Source: Galbibacter kalidii
Lineage (GTDB): Bacteria > Bacteroidota > Bacteroidia > Flavobacteriales > Flavobacteriaceae
Assembly: GCF_026241135.1 (NCBI RefSeq)
Contig: NZ_JAPFGA010000004.1
Span: forward strand, 62,001-126,000
DNA length: 64,000 nucleotides
Direction: 5' to 3'
This document shows, one piece after another, positions 1 through 8,598 of the stretch; the stretch's first letter is position 1, and every line of letters starts with the position of its first letter. The notes beneath the pieces are model-generated. The model was not told the origin of the DNA. It made no database searches and worked only from the letters and a program-made list of their open reading frames with translations. Both the position numbers and the translations under genes were made by a program.

Positions 1-6
1 CATTTA

Positions 7-2451
7 TTAATTCATTTTATAGCAGATAATCGAGTTTTCATCACCAACAGTTACAATCTCTGGTTTTTTATCATTGTCAATATCGGCCATGTCGATGGCA
101 GAATCACCATAAACAGGGAAATTCTTGATCATTTTTGCGTTGCTGTCATATAAATACACCTGATGTGTCTGCCTGTCGGTTACGGAAACGTATATTTTGT
201 CGTTGAGATAAAATATTCTGGGTTCGGTGTAGATGCCGAAATCCAATGTAGCTTTGTTCTCTTTGACAGTTAAGATATTTTCAGAAACCGTGGCCAGGGT
301 TTTGGTGGTGGCATCTATCCTGTGTTCATCTTTCAGTCCTAACTCAATTTTGTTGATACCTCCTTTTTGATCAATTTGGATCAGGTCTCCGGAAGAGTTT
401 GTTGTTGTAAATCTTCCGTTATAGAGATATACCTTGTTACCCGAAAAGTCAATTTTCCCATTAAGTTTGATCCTGACACTCCCCGTACGGTGAAGAATAT
501 CCAATTTTCCGTCAGATTCCTGCATCACAATATAATCTTTGTTCCCAATGCGGATATGCTCGGGTGGGTTGATCAATGGATTTTGGGTTTTCTTTAATGT
601 AAATCCGCTAACGATAGAGGCGTTGCGGTCATACATTTTTATTTCGTTCCCCATCACGACAAGGAAGCGGTAATTTTTGTTTTTGTCATAATCAAAAACA
701 GCCAAAGGTTGCGTAATGGTGTTTTTAAAACTCAGTGGAAAAGGCGGAACATCTTTTCCGTTCCTGTCAACGATCATCAATTTGTCAGCGGTGGTGAAAG
801 CAAGTTGTAGTCTTCCGTTTCTGTAGAGGTCAACCTGGGTGATATCACCTTTTATTTTGCTGTCCAGTTTTTTCTTCCAAAGCACTTTTCCTTCAGTAGA
901 AATAAGATAAAGATTGTTATCGGCATCCTGAATAACGATCTCCTTTTTCTTGGTGTGGTGATTCAAAAGAAATTGTGGTCTTGTAATGGGTTCGGCATCC
1001 AGTGTCGTATTGTACATCTGGGTAATGAGGCTGGAGCTGGTTGTGGAAGTGTTTGCTTTTTTCAGCAATGCATGAAAATGTGCAAAATCACCTTCAGCTA
1101 TATATTGAACCGCTGTAAACTTATAGTCTTTAAAATCTTTTTTAGCAATTCCTTTACTGAAGTCTTCAGAGAGAATATTGTTGTTGTCTTTTAGTTTTTC
1201 GAGATTCCCGACAATTAAAACTGAAGATTCACCGGCAAGTTCACTTCTTAAATTTTTATAGGTGAGTAGTTGTGACAGGGTTGCATTGTTCTGGAAGTTG
1301 GAGATGATGTCTTCCAGCACCTCACGATTTTCAGTAAAAACATAGAAATCACCAATTTTAGCTACCAGGTTTGTGGGTAGTTGCCCCACAATTTTTGAAA
1401 AATTGGTAGTGATCAGCTCGTCTGTGTTGAGTTGCCAGATGGTTTGATCCCGATAAGAGCTTTTTCCACTCACATATTTTTGAAGGATATCTTCAAATTT
1501 AACCTCCTGAGTGGTTTTGACAGCGAAGACTTGAGTGTCGTTGAAGCTTATTTCAGCTACTTCCGTACTGTTAAAGAAAAGGGAATCACTTGGTTTTCCC
1601 AGTTTTTCGGCAAGCTTTTCTTCTAATGGATATGATACAAAATAGGAAGTGTTGAGCGGAGTGATATCGGCAATACTACTAGCGCCCGGAGCGGTGTATT
1701 TAAGAATATTCAACGTGTTATTGATGGAATCACTCGCCACGGCAATACCGTTGAGTTTGATGTAATCTTGAGCAATACTGGAATCGAAGGAGGTCCAATC
1801 GTTGAATTTGGTCAGTTTTTTGGCAAAAGTGCCGGAAAAGACATTTTCAAAAAACGAATTCCCTTTTTTGTGATTGATAAAGATGTTTGCCGGAACATTT
1901 TCCTGAGCTACTTGATATAGCTTAAGTAGTTTTTTATCGGTATAGTCCGCACCGTTATTTCTTATCAGGTTTTCTATGATGAGTTTTGATGAAGATCCTA
2001 TAAAGTGATCGTCGATGGAAGTACTGTATATTTTTTTATCCCCAATGGACAATACTTTTATAGAAGCATTTTCATAAGTCAGGGTTTCAATTTTTCGATC
2101 GGTTGTAGAATCAATGGCAAATAGTTCGTTGTGGTTTTTGGTGATAAAAGTATAGTCGAAAGCATTTTTCCCAATTTCATTAAAAGCCAGAAGTGAAGTT
2201 CCATTCGGGTTCAGATACTTTAGGGAAGAAAGCAGGGACTGTGAATTTTTATAAGGACCGATGTTTTTTAATTCTTTCAGGAAATTATTGTTGATGATCT
2301 CACTTTTGAAGGCTTGGTAGTCATTGATCTTGATAACTGATGTAGCGTTAAGCGGGGTATAGGAAACAAGTCCGTTATCACGAGGGGTAGGTTTTTCACA
2401 AGCGTGAATAAGAAAAAGGACGATAGGCAACAACCAAAAATATCTTTTCAT
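7..2451 (-). CDS. Lipoprotein with C-terminal beta-propeller-like region, function unknown
   Basis: An 814-aa protein. The N-terminus is a lipoprotein signal (basic start, hydrophobic core, lipobox-like LIHAC with Cys at about residue 18), so it is probably anchored in the cell envelope. Residues about 500-814 hold repeated strand units such as DADNNLYLISTEGKVLWKKK and end in an FG-GAP-like stretch (DMADIDNDKKPEIVTVGDEN), suggesting a PQQ/YVTN-type propeller. The N-terminal 450 residues are not recognised. From memory, flavobacterial homologues lie next to rnhB and are sometimes labelled ribonuclease HII by association; here rnhB is 10.6 kb away on the same strand, with two SusC/SusD units between them. 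No RNase H motif is present in this protein, so that name should not be used. The complete reading frame and lipobox make the gene itself secure. Confidence 0.8.
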   Translation of the reverse strand: MKRYFWLLPIVLFLIHACEKPTPRDNGLVSYTPLNATSVIKINDYQAFKSEIINNNFLKELKNIGPYKNSQSLLSSLKYLNPNGTSLLAFNEIGKNAFDYTFITKNHNELFAIDSTTDRKIETLTYENASIKVLSIGDKKIYSTSIDDHFIGSSSKLIIENLIRNNGADYTDKKLLKLYQVAQENVPANIFINHKKGNSFFENVFSGTFAKKLTKFNDWTSFDSSIAQDYIKLNGIAVASDSINNTLNILKYTAPGASSIADITPLNTSYFVSYPLEEKLAEKLGKPSDSLFFNSTEVAEISFNDTQVFAVKTTQEVKFEDILQKYVSGKSSYRDQTIWQLNTDELITTNFSKIVGQLPTNLVAKIGDFYVFTENREVLEDIISNFQNNATLSQLLTYKNLRSELAGESSVLIVGNLEKLKDNNNILSEDFSKGIAKKDFKDYKFTAVQYIAEGDFAHFHALLKKANTSTTSSSLITQMYNTTLDAEPITRPQFLLNHHTKKKEIVIQDADNNLYLISTEGKVLWKKKLDSKIKGDITQVDLYRNGRLQLAFTTADKLMIVDRNGKDVPPFPLSFKNTITQPLAVFDYDKNKNYRFLVVMGNEIKMYDRNASIVSGFTLKKTQNPLINPPEHIRIGNKDYIVMQESDGKLDILHRTGSVRIKLNGKIDFSGNKVYLYNGRFTTTNSSGDLIQIDQKGGINKIELGLKDEHRIDATTKTLATVSENILTVKENKATLDFGIYTEPRIFYLNDKIYVSVTDRQTHQVYLYDSNAKMIKNFPVYGDSAIDMADIDNDKKPEIVTVGDENSIICYKMN

Positions 2452-2772
2452 CTGTTATTTTAATTATTTCTTCAAAGTCATCCCGTCCCGATAATAACGA
2501 GAGAGGTCAACATAAATTGCCATGGTTCATTCTATCATAAACCAAGAAGCTCAGCACAAAAATATAATTTAATTGTCAAGTGGCAATTTCAAAAAAATAA
2601 TCGAAATAATGTTAAAAAATAGGTTTGTGATAAAAAATAAGTTGTTAAATGTGAGAAATTATGTCAAAATGATATTATTTTAACTTATTAAATATTTAAT
2701 ATGTAGAAAATATGTCAATAATAAAGATTTTTTTTAAAATATTAATATTTATAAGTGTTTTTATTTTTATTA
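2452..2772. other. AT-rich intergenic region between divergent genes
   Basis: Very AT-rich spacer of about 320 bases that must carry the start signals of the minus-strand lipoprotein gene and the plus-strand SusC gene. I found no convincing TTG-N20-TAnnTTTG promoter, no RNA gene and no strong hairpin. The SusC-proximal part runs into a leader that is repeated upstream of the second SusC gene. Confidence 0.5.
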
Positions 2773-2821
2773 TTAAGAAAAATTTAAGATATTGCATATG
2801 GCTAATTCAAATAAATTAAAG
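2773..2821 (+). promoter_or_regulatory. Conserved SusC leader, copy 1
   Basis: The stretch beginning TTAAGAAAAATTTAAGATAT and ending GCTAATTCAAATAAATTAAA directly before the ATG is nearly identical to 8550-8598 before the second SusC gene, apart from the eight bases in the middle. The conservation of non-coding bases together with the first 25 codons points to a duplicated or functionally constrained 5' untranslated region. It also fixes the SusC start at 2822 rather than the upstream in-frame ATG at 2792, because the matching position in the second copy is the only ATG there. Confidence 0.65.
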
Positions 2822-5800
2822 ATGAGATTAAAATTTACTTGGTTGCTAACACTGTTCTCGGTGTTAGTAATGCAGTTTTCTTTTGCACAGGAAAAAGAGG
2901 TTACTGGAATTGTAACCGATCAGGACGGCTTGCCGTTACCGGGTGCAAATGTAACTGTAAAAGGAACAACAACAGGAACACAAACAGATTTTGACGGAAA
3001 CTATTCTATCTCTGTTGCTACAGGAATGACTTTAGTCTTTTCATATGTAGGTCAAACAACACAGGAAAGGGTAGTAGGTGCTTCGAGCACGATTAACGTA
3101 ACCTTACAAGAAGATGCTGAGGCATTGGAAGAGGTGATAGTAACGGCTCTGGGTATTAGGAGAGAAGAAAAAGCCCTAGGTTATTCTGTACAAGGAATCG
3201 GAGGAGAAGACCTTACCGAAGCAAGGGAAAGCAACTTGACCAATGCTATTAGTGGTAAGATATCCGGTGTTCAGGTAACTGCCACTTCTGGTAGTGTAGG
3301 TGCCTCTTCAAGGATTGTACTAAGAGGAAACTCTTCTATTACAGGTAATAACGAGCCGCTCTATATAGTTGACGGTGTGCCTATTGATAATACCAGTTAT
3401 GGTAACGCAGGATCTGGCGGTGGTGTCGATTTACCAAATGGTGCAGCAGACATCAACCCGGATGATATAGAATCCATATCCGTGTTAAAAGGACCTAACG
3501 CCGCTGCCTTGTACGGATTAAGAGCAGGTAATGGTGTGATTGTAATTACAACAAAAAGGGGCTCAGCTGGAAAAAAATTCAGTGTATCTTTAAATACCAA
3601 TGTGACTTTTTCCAATCCTCTAATCCTGCCGGACTATCAAAACAAATATGGCCAAGGTGGTGACACCAGTGGTTTTGAATTTGTGGATGGTGCCGGTCAT
3701 GGTATTGGCGATGGAGTTGACGAAAGTTGGGGGCCGCCCTTGGACACAGGTTTAAGTTTTGTCCAATGGAACTCACAGTTGCAGGGAGGAGGGCCATTGC
3801 CGTGGGTTTCCTATCCGGATAATGTTAAGGATTTCTTAGATACAGGAATCAATATAAGCAACAACTTGTCTTTAACTACTGAGAACCTGAGGCTGTCAAT
3901 TGGTAATAGTGAAGAAAAAGGTATGATTCCATTTACTGAACTCAATAAATTTACTGTAGGTTTTGCTGGCAATTTAGAATTAGGCGATCAGTTTACTGCG
4001 GGGCTTAATGCTAATTATTTCAATGTCGATAGCGACAACTTACCAATCACTGGGTACAATAACGAAAACCCTTTCCAACAATTTATATGGTCTGCCAGAA
4101 ATGTTGATTTTCAACAATTGAGGGATTGGAGGAACTTTCCCCTGGCTCCTGAGGGTACAGCAGCCGCAGGAACTCCCTTGAACTGGAACCACAACTTCCA
4201 GAACAACCCATATTGGGTACTCGAGACCAACAGGAACACTCTTGAAAAGGACCGTTTGGTAGGTAATATAGACTTGAATTATGATATAAACGATTGGCTG
4301 AGTTTAAACACCAAATTAGGTGCTGATTTCTACAGTCAATTTGAAACCAGGCGCAAAGCCAAAGGAAGTAACGGTGCTCCAGATGGATATTATCTCCAAA
4401 TCCAAAGACGTTTTGAAGAGATTAATGCCAGCTTCTTGGTAAGTATGAACAAAGACATTACTGAAGATCTTTCATTTTCGCTTAATCTGGGAGCGAATCA
4501 CATGAACAGAAGGTACAACAGTACTCTGGGGGAATTGCCCGCGCTAGAGCTTCCCGACCTATACAACCTGTCTAACTTACAAACAGGATCTACAGCACGT
4601 TTAGACAATGCTGAACAGAACCAAAAAATTAACAGTTTATACGGTTATGGTCAGCTAGCTTATAAAGGCTTCTTATATGTAGACTTTACCGGAAGAAACG
4701 ACTGGGCTAGTATTTTACCCATTCAAAACAACTCCTTCTTTTACCCCTCTGTTTCAGGATCATTGGTTCTTTCTGATGCATTTGATTTGGGAGAAAATAT
4801 CGATTTACTCAAACTAAGAGGAGGTTGGTCCAAAGTAGGTAGTACAGGAGCGCTCGATCCCTACAGTATTAATGCGACATTCAACTTGACTAATACAGGT
4901 TTTGGTAACCAGGGTTCTGTACCAAACACTCAATTTAACCCTGATTTAAAAGCGGAAACTGTTACCGGAATTGAATTTGGTCTTGACGCTAAATTTTTCC
5001 GAAACAGATTAAGGTTCAGTGGTACTTACTACGATCAAAAGAGTGAGGACCTGTTAGTACCTATTCAAGTGTCCGCATCAACTGGTTACACCAGTGTATG
5101 GGACAACATTGCAGATATGAACAACAAAGGGGTTGAAATCCAACTCGGAGGTACTGTATTGAGATCGGATGATTTTAGTTTTGACATAGATCTGAACTGG
5201 GCTATAAATGACAACCAAGTCACCTCACTAGGGGAGCTTGACACTTATATCCTAGGTGGCCAATGGGGAGTTACCCTGGAAGCCAGACCTGGAGAACCTT
5301 ATGGTGTAATCGTCGGTAGAGATTTTGAAAGGACCGAGGATGGGCAAGTCATCTATGAAGATGGTTTACCGCTAATCGACCAGACCGCACAGGTACTTGG
5401 AGACATTGCTCCAGACTGGACCGGTGGTGCCAACTTTGCTATTAGGTATAAGAACTTCGATTTTTCAACGCTGATAGACGCCAAGATAGGCGGTGATATC
5501 CACAGTATGACTTATGCTTGGGGTAGATATGCCGGTACACTGGAGGAGTCCACCATAGGAAGAGAAGACGGTTTGGTAGGAAATGGAGTGATGTCTGACG
5601 GAAGCGGAGGATATGTTCCAAATGATGTGATTATTCAAGCCAAGTCATTTAACCAGGCTTCGTATAACAACTCTGTTGAATCAAGTGCTGTCTTTGATGC
5701 TTCATACGTAAAATTAAGACAGGTCACTTTGGGCTACAGTATACCGTTAAGGTTATTGGAGAACACACCTGTGGAATCGATTAAATTTTCTGTAGTAGGT

Positions 5801-5944
5801 AGAAACCTAGCAATATTATACAAGAAAGCGCCACATATTGACCCCGAAACAGGGTTTAGTAGCTCTAATGGTGAACAAGGTCAAGAATTCGGTCAATATC
5901 CTTCTGCAAGGAACATAGGTTACAACATAAGCATAAAATTCTAA
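2822..5944 (+). CDS. SusC/RagA-family TonB-dependent outer-membrane transporter (1)
   Basis: About 1040 aa from the ATG at 2822 (an upstream in-frame ATG would add 10 residues that are part of the conserved leader). Signal peptide ends at FSFAQ-EKEV. It is followed by the carboxypeptidase-D-regulatory-like domain (GIVTDQDGLPLPGANVTVKG), a TonB-box-like LEEVIVTALG, the plug domain with EPLYIVDGVPI and GVIVITTKRG, and a long beta-barrel ending in aromatic-rich SARNIGYNISIKF. SusC proteins import nutrients bound by their SusD partner, powered by TonB. The partner SusD follows after 18 bases and a third lipoprotein after that, so the three form one unit closed by a terminator at 8310. No glycanase, peptidase or sigma/anti-sigma pair is adjacent, so the substrate cannot be inferred. 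Confidence 0.95.
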   Translation: MRLKFTWLLTLFSVLVMQFSFAQEKEVTGIVTDQDGLPLPGANVTVKGTTTGTQTDFDGNYSISVATGMTLVFSYVGQTTQERVVGASSTINVTLQEDAEALEEVIVTALGIRREEKALGYSVQGIGGEDLTEARESNLTNAISGKISGVQVTATSGSVGASSRIVLRGNSSITGNNEPLYIVDGVPIDNTSYGNAGSGGGVDLPNGAADINPDDIESISVLKGPNAAALYGLRAGNGVIVITTKRGSAGKKFSVSLNTNVTFSNPLILPDYQNKYGQGGDTSGFEFVDGAGHGIGDGVDESWGPPLDTGLSFVQWNSQLQGGGPLPWVSYPDNVKDFLDTGINISNNLSLTTENLRLSIGNSEEKGMIPFTELNKFTVGFAGNLELGDQFTAGLNANYFNVDSDNLPITGYNNENPFQQFIWSARNVDFQQLRDWRNFPLAPEGTAAAGTPLNWNHNFQNNPYWVLETNRNTLEKDRLVGNIDLNYDINDWLSLNTKLGADFYSQFETRRKAKGSNGAPDGYYLQIQRRFEEINASFLVSMNKDITEDLSFSLNLGANHMNRRYNSTLGELPALELPDLYNLSNLQTGSTARLDNAEQNQKINSLYGYGQLAYKGFLYVDFTGRNDWASILPIQNNSFFYPSVSGSLVLSDAFDLGENIDLLKLRGGWSKVGSTGALDPYSINATFNLTNTGFGNQGSVPNTQFNPDLKAETVTGIEFGLDAKFFRNRLRFSGTYYDQKSEDLLVPIQVSASTGYTSVWDNIADMNNKGVEIQLGGTVLRSDDFSFDIDLNWAINDNQVTSLGELDTYILGGQWGVTLEARPGEPYGVIVGRDFERTEDGQVIYEDGLPLIDQTAQVLGDIAPDWTGGANFAIRYKNFDFSTLIDAKIGGDIHSMTYAWGRYAGTLEESTIGREDGLVGNGVMSDGSGGYVPNDVIIQAKSFNQASYNNSVESSAVFDASYVKLRQVTLGYSIPLRLLENTPVESIKFSVVGRNLAILYKKAPHIDPETGFSSSNGEQGQEFGQYPSARNIGYNISIKF

Positions 5945-5962
5945 TAGGTTAAAAGATATATC

Positions 5963-7411
5963 ATGAAAAGAATTAAAAAAATATTGTTTGCGTTATTCAG
6001 CCTCGCATTGATCACAAGCAGTTGTGACAAAGACTTTGAGGAGCTGAACCAAGACCCGAACAACTCTACGGCACTTCCTGCCCATCTATTACTGGGCTCC
6101 AGTCAAAGAATATACACCAATGTGTTATATGGTGTTTTAGGAGGTACAGGAGGTGATATGGGAGCCATTTGGGCTCAACATATGACCAAAGTGCAGTATA
6201 ATGATGAGGAAAGGTATGTACCACGTAGAGGTGTAATTGATAATATATACAATTCTATTTACTCTAATGTTGCTTCTGAAACCAACGCCATGTACAATTT
6301 GGCTGCGGAGGAAGAAAACCAGGTACTTCAGGGCGCTGCCTTAGTAATGAAAGGCGTTGCATTCCAAACTTTAGCGGAACTTTACGGCCCCGTACCTTTT
6401 ACCGAAGCATTAGACCAAACCATTTTAAAACCCGCCTACGACGATGAAGCAACAGTTTTCGAGGGGGTAATTGATCTGTACACTCAAGCAGCCGGCTTGC
6501 TAGGCTCAGGCAACGGATCCATTGAAGCAACATCAGACCTCTATTACGGAGGGGATGCCTCCCAATGGAGAAAGCTTGCCAATTCGTTAAAATTCAGAGC
6601 CTTGATGAGGATTTCTTCAACGCGGGATGTGAGTTCAGAATTACAAGCCTTAGTTAATGGAGGGCAACTCTTTACCTCTAATGCTGATAATGCACAATTA
6701 CCGTATTTAGAAGCTTCACCAGACGCCAATCCATTTTATGAAACCATCGTTTTTGGTTCTAGGTTGGAATACAAAATAAATTCAGCATTGACTGACCTTA
6801 TGGAGTCTTTGAATGATCCAAGGTTGGAAGTTTATGCAGGTGAGAATGTTGACGGAGATATTGTCGGTAAGCCGTCCGGATATGGTAGCCCAACAACGCT
6901 TCCAAACGAGGATCTTGGCTATACCTATGCTAATATTTCCGGTTTGGGTGATTTTTATCTTGACCCTACTTTGCCGGGGGTGTTGATGTCGTATTCACAG
7001 CTTAACTTCTTAATGGCTGAGGCCGCGAATGAAGGTTATATTTCGGGGGGCACAACTCAAGCCCTTGAGTATTATATGGAGGGAATACAGGCCAGTTTTG
7101 ATTTTAATGGTGTTGATGCTTCCACATACTTAGCTCAGACAGATATAAGTTTTTCCTCACAAGCTGAAGCGAGAACTAAAATAGGCCAACAAGAATGGTT
7201 AGCATTGTTCGGGCAAGGTTTTGAAGCATGGACAGAATGGAGAAGAACCAAACTTCCAGCATTAAGTCCTGCCATAGAAGGTGCTCTTAATCAAATACCT
7301 TCTCGATATTATTACCCTACTACCGAAGTTTCTTTAAATAAAGACAACTACGATAGTGGTGCGCAAAGAATAGGAGGAGATGAATTAACATCTGCATTAT
7401 TCTGGCAGTAA
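5963..7411 (+). CDS. SusD/RagB-like surface lipoprotein (SusD-like_2 type)
   Basis: 482 aa. The lipoprotein signal ALITSSC-DKDF places it on the cell surface as the lid of the SusC barrel. The start DFEELNQDPNNST, the AAEEENQVLQGAALVMKGVAFQTLAELYGPVPFTEAL helical segment and the LSYSQLNFLMAEAANEGYI / QEWLALFGQGFEAWTEWRRT C-terminal part match the SusD-like_2 branch, which often pairs with SusC proteins of this size. It begins 18 bases after SusC, which is typical operon spacing. The role is substrate capture for the upstream transporter; the ligand is unknown. Confidence 0.92.
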   Translation: MKRIKKILFALFSLALITSSCDKDFEELNQDPNNSTALPAHLLLGSSQRIYTNVLYGVLGGTGGDMGAIWAQHMTKVQYNDEERYVPRRGVIDNIYNSIYSNVASETNAMYNLAAEEENQVLQGAALVMKGVAFQTLAELYGPVPFTEALDQTILKPAYDDEATVFEGVIDLYTQAAGLLGSGNGSIEATSDLYYGGDASQWRKLANSLKFRALMRISSTRDVSSELQALVNGGQLFTSNADNAQLPYLEASPDANPFYETIVFGSRLEYKINSALTDLMESLNDPRLEVYAGENVDGDIVGKPSGYGSPTTLPNEDLGYTYANISGLGDFYLDPTLPGVLMSYSQLNFLMAEAANEGYISGGTTQALEYYMEGIQASFDFNGVDASTYLAQTDISFSSQAEARTKIGQQEWLALFGQGFEAWTEWRRTKLPALSPAIEGALNQIPSRYYYPTTEVSLNKDNYDSGAQRIGGDELTSALFWQ

Positions 7412-7438
7412 ATTTTAGACTTTAAAAAACAGTAAAAG

Positions 7439-8281
7439 ATGAAAAATATAACATATATAATTTTTGCTTTATTCATATTATCCATCCCGATGTCATGTGT
7501 TGATGATGATAATGATGAGTTAACGGGTAATGCGGCAACTGGAGGTGTCATGATTGATATTAAATCTGACTCTGAAGGACAATTTTTAGGATCACCTGAA
7601 AGTGGGGTTGACCTAAGCGAAGCTATGGTGGATGTCACTTCAGCCAGTCTCCATTTGGTGATAAACCAAGTTTCGGGCTCACTTGAAGATGTTGAAAAAC
7701 TAGAGATTGTCAAATCTCTTAACGGAGGGGAAGAAAGTCTTGTTTCCGAAACCACATCGCTTCCTTATACTTTAGATTTAAACTCGATTGGGGATTTACT
7801 TTCCGGAACAGGTGTATCTGAATCTGATTTAAGGATTGGCGATCAACTGGCGTTTAAGATCAAGGTGTACAAAAGTGATGGAGATATTCTTTCCTATGCC
7901 AATTCTATAGGAGTGTTTGCGATGACTTTAAACTGCTCTTATGACCTTGCGGGCACTTATACCATGTCCAATACATATTGCGAGAGTCTGGAAACAGTTA
8001 CTATTTCGCAAAATGCAGATGGAACATGGTATGCTTCAACTGCTGACGGAGGTTTGTTGCAGTTCTGTACTACAAACACTTCATTGCAAAATGACGGTAA
8101 TTTTTCAGTTTCTTGTGGAGGTGTAGTCCCTCCAAGCGATGATGTTGCCTTCTGCGGTAGTAATGGAATTGGATGTATTACTGGAGGTACTTGGGATCAA
8201 GAGACCGGGATTTTGATTTTAGAGCACAGTGACGCATTCTTTGATGCTGGGAATTATACTTCGACTTATGTCAGGCAATAA
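7439..8281 (+). CDS. Hypothetical lipoprotein encoded with SusC/SusD (1)
   Basis: 280 aa with a lipoprotein signal ending SIPMSC-VDDDNDE. It begins 27 bases after SusD and ends before a terminator, so it is the third gene of the transporter operon. The middle resembles lipoproteins with a SASLHLVINQVSGSLEDVEKLEI beta strand pattern, and the C-terminal third has six cysteines in a region that looks like the lipocalin-like/SusE-position proteins (DLAGTYTMSNTYCESLETVTISQ). I do not recognise the family. By position it may be an extra surface binding protein of the SusCD complex; this is inference from context only. Confidence 0.75.
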   Translation: MKNITYIIFALFILSIPMSCVDDDNDELTGNAATGGVMIDIKSDSEGQFLGSPESGVDLSEAMVDVTSASLHLVINQVSGSLEDVEKLEIVKSLNGGEESLVSETTSLPYTLDLNSIGDLLSGTGVSESDLRIGDQLAFKIKVYKSDGDILSYANSIGVFAMTLNCSYDLAGTYTMSNTYCESLETVTISQNADGTWYASTADGGLLQFCTTNTSLQNDGNFSVSCGGVVPPSDDVAFCGSNGIGCITGGTWDQETGILILEHSDAFFDAGNYTSTYVRQ

Positions 8282-8309
8282 GATTTAAAATGAACCACCA
8301 AATAAATAA

Positions 8310-8346
8310 AGGTCGTCTAACAATATTTAGACGGCCTTTTTTTCCT
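8310..8346 (+). terminator. Rho-independent terminator of SusCD unit 1
   Basis: Inverted repeat AGGTCGTCTAA / TTTAGACGGCCT with a short AT-rich loop, followed by seven T residues at 8337-8343. It lies 29 bases after the third gene and separates it from the second SusC unit, which therefore needs its own promoter. Confidence 0.85.
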
Positions 8347-8598
8347 CCCTTTTGCATCTCTACATTGATTATTTCTTTATTGTAAAAAGGAGCCGATAAG
8401 TTTCTTTTAAGCTAGGCTTACTTTTATTAGTGTCTAAAATAGAATATTAAATGATTTTACTAATGAAAACAATTAAAAGTAAAATTTTAAGTAATTTTTA
8501 ATACTATTTTGGTAAAAAATAACATTTTGAAGCATTTTTGTTTTTGTTGTTAAGAAAAATTTAAGATATTCGGTGTTGCTAATTCAAATAAATTAAAT
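8347..8598 (+). promoter_or_regulatory. Upstream region and conserved SusC leader, copy 2
   Basis: Positions 8550-8598 repeat the leader seen before SusC 1 (TTAAGAAAAATTTAAGATAT, then GCTAATTCAAATAAATTAAA touching the ATG). The preceding 200 bases are AT-rich, with no recognised promoter match and no RNA gene. Confidence 0.6.

Noticed and set aside
7-2451. Ribonuclease HII name for the 814-aa protein
   Set aside because: No RNase H catalytic motif; the true rnhB is at 13048-13644.
2792-2821. SusC 1 start at 2792
   Set aside because: These ten codons correspond to the non-coding conserved leader in front of SusC 2.
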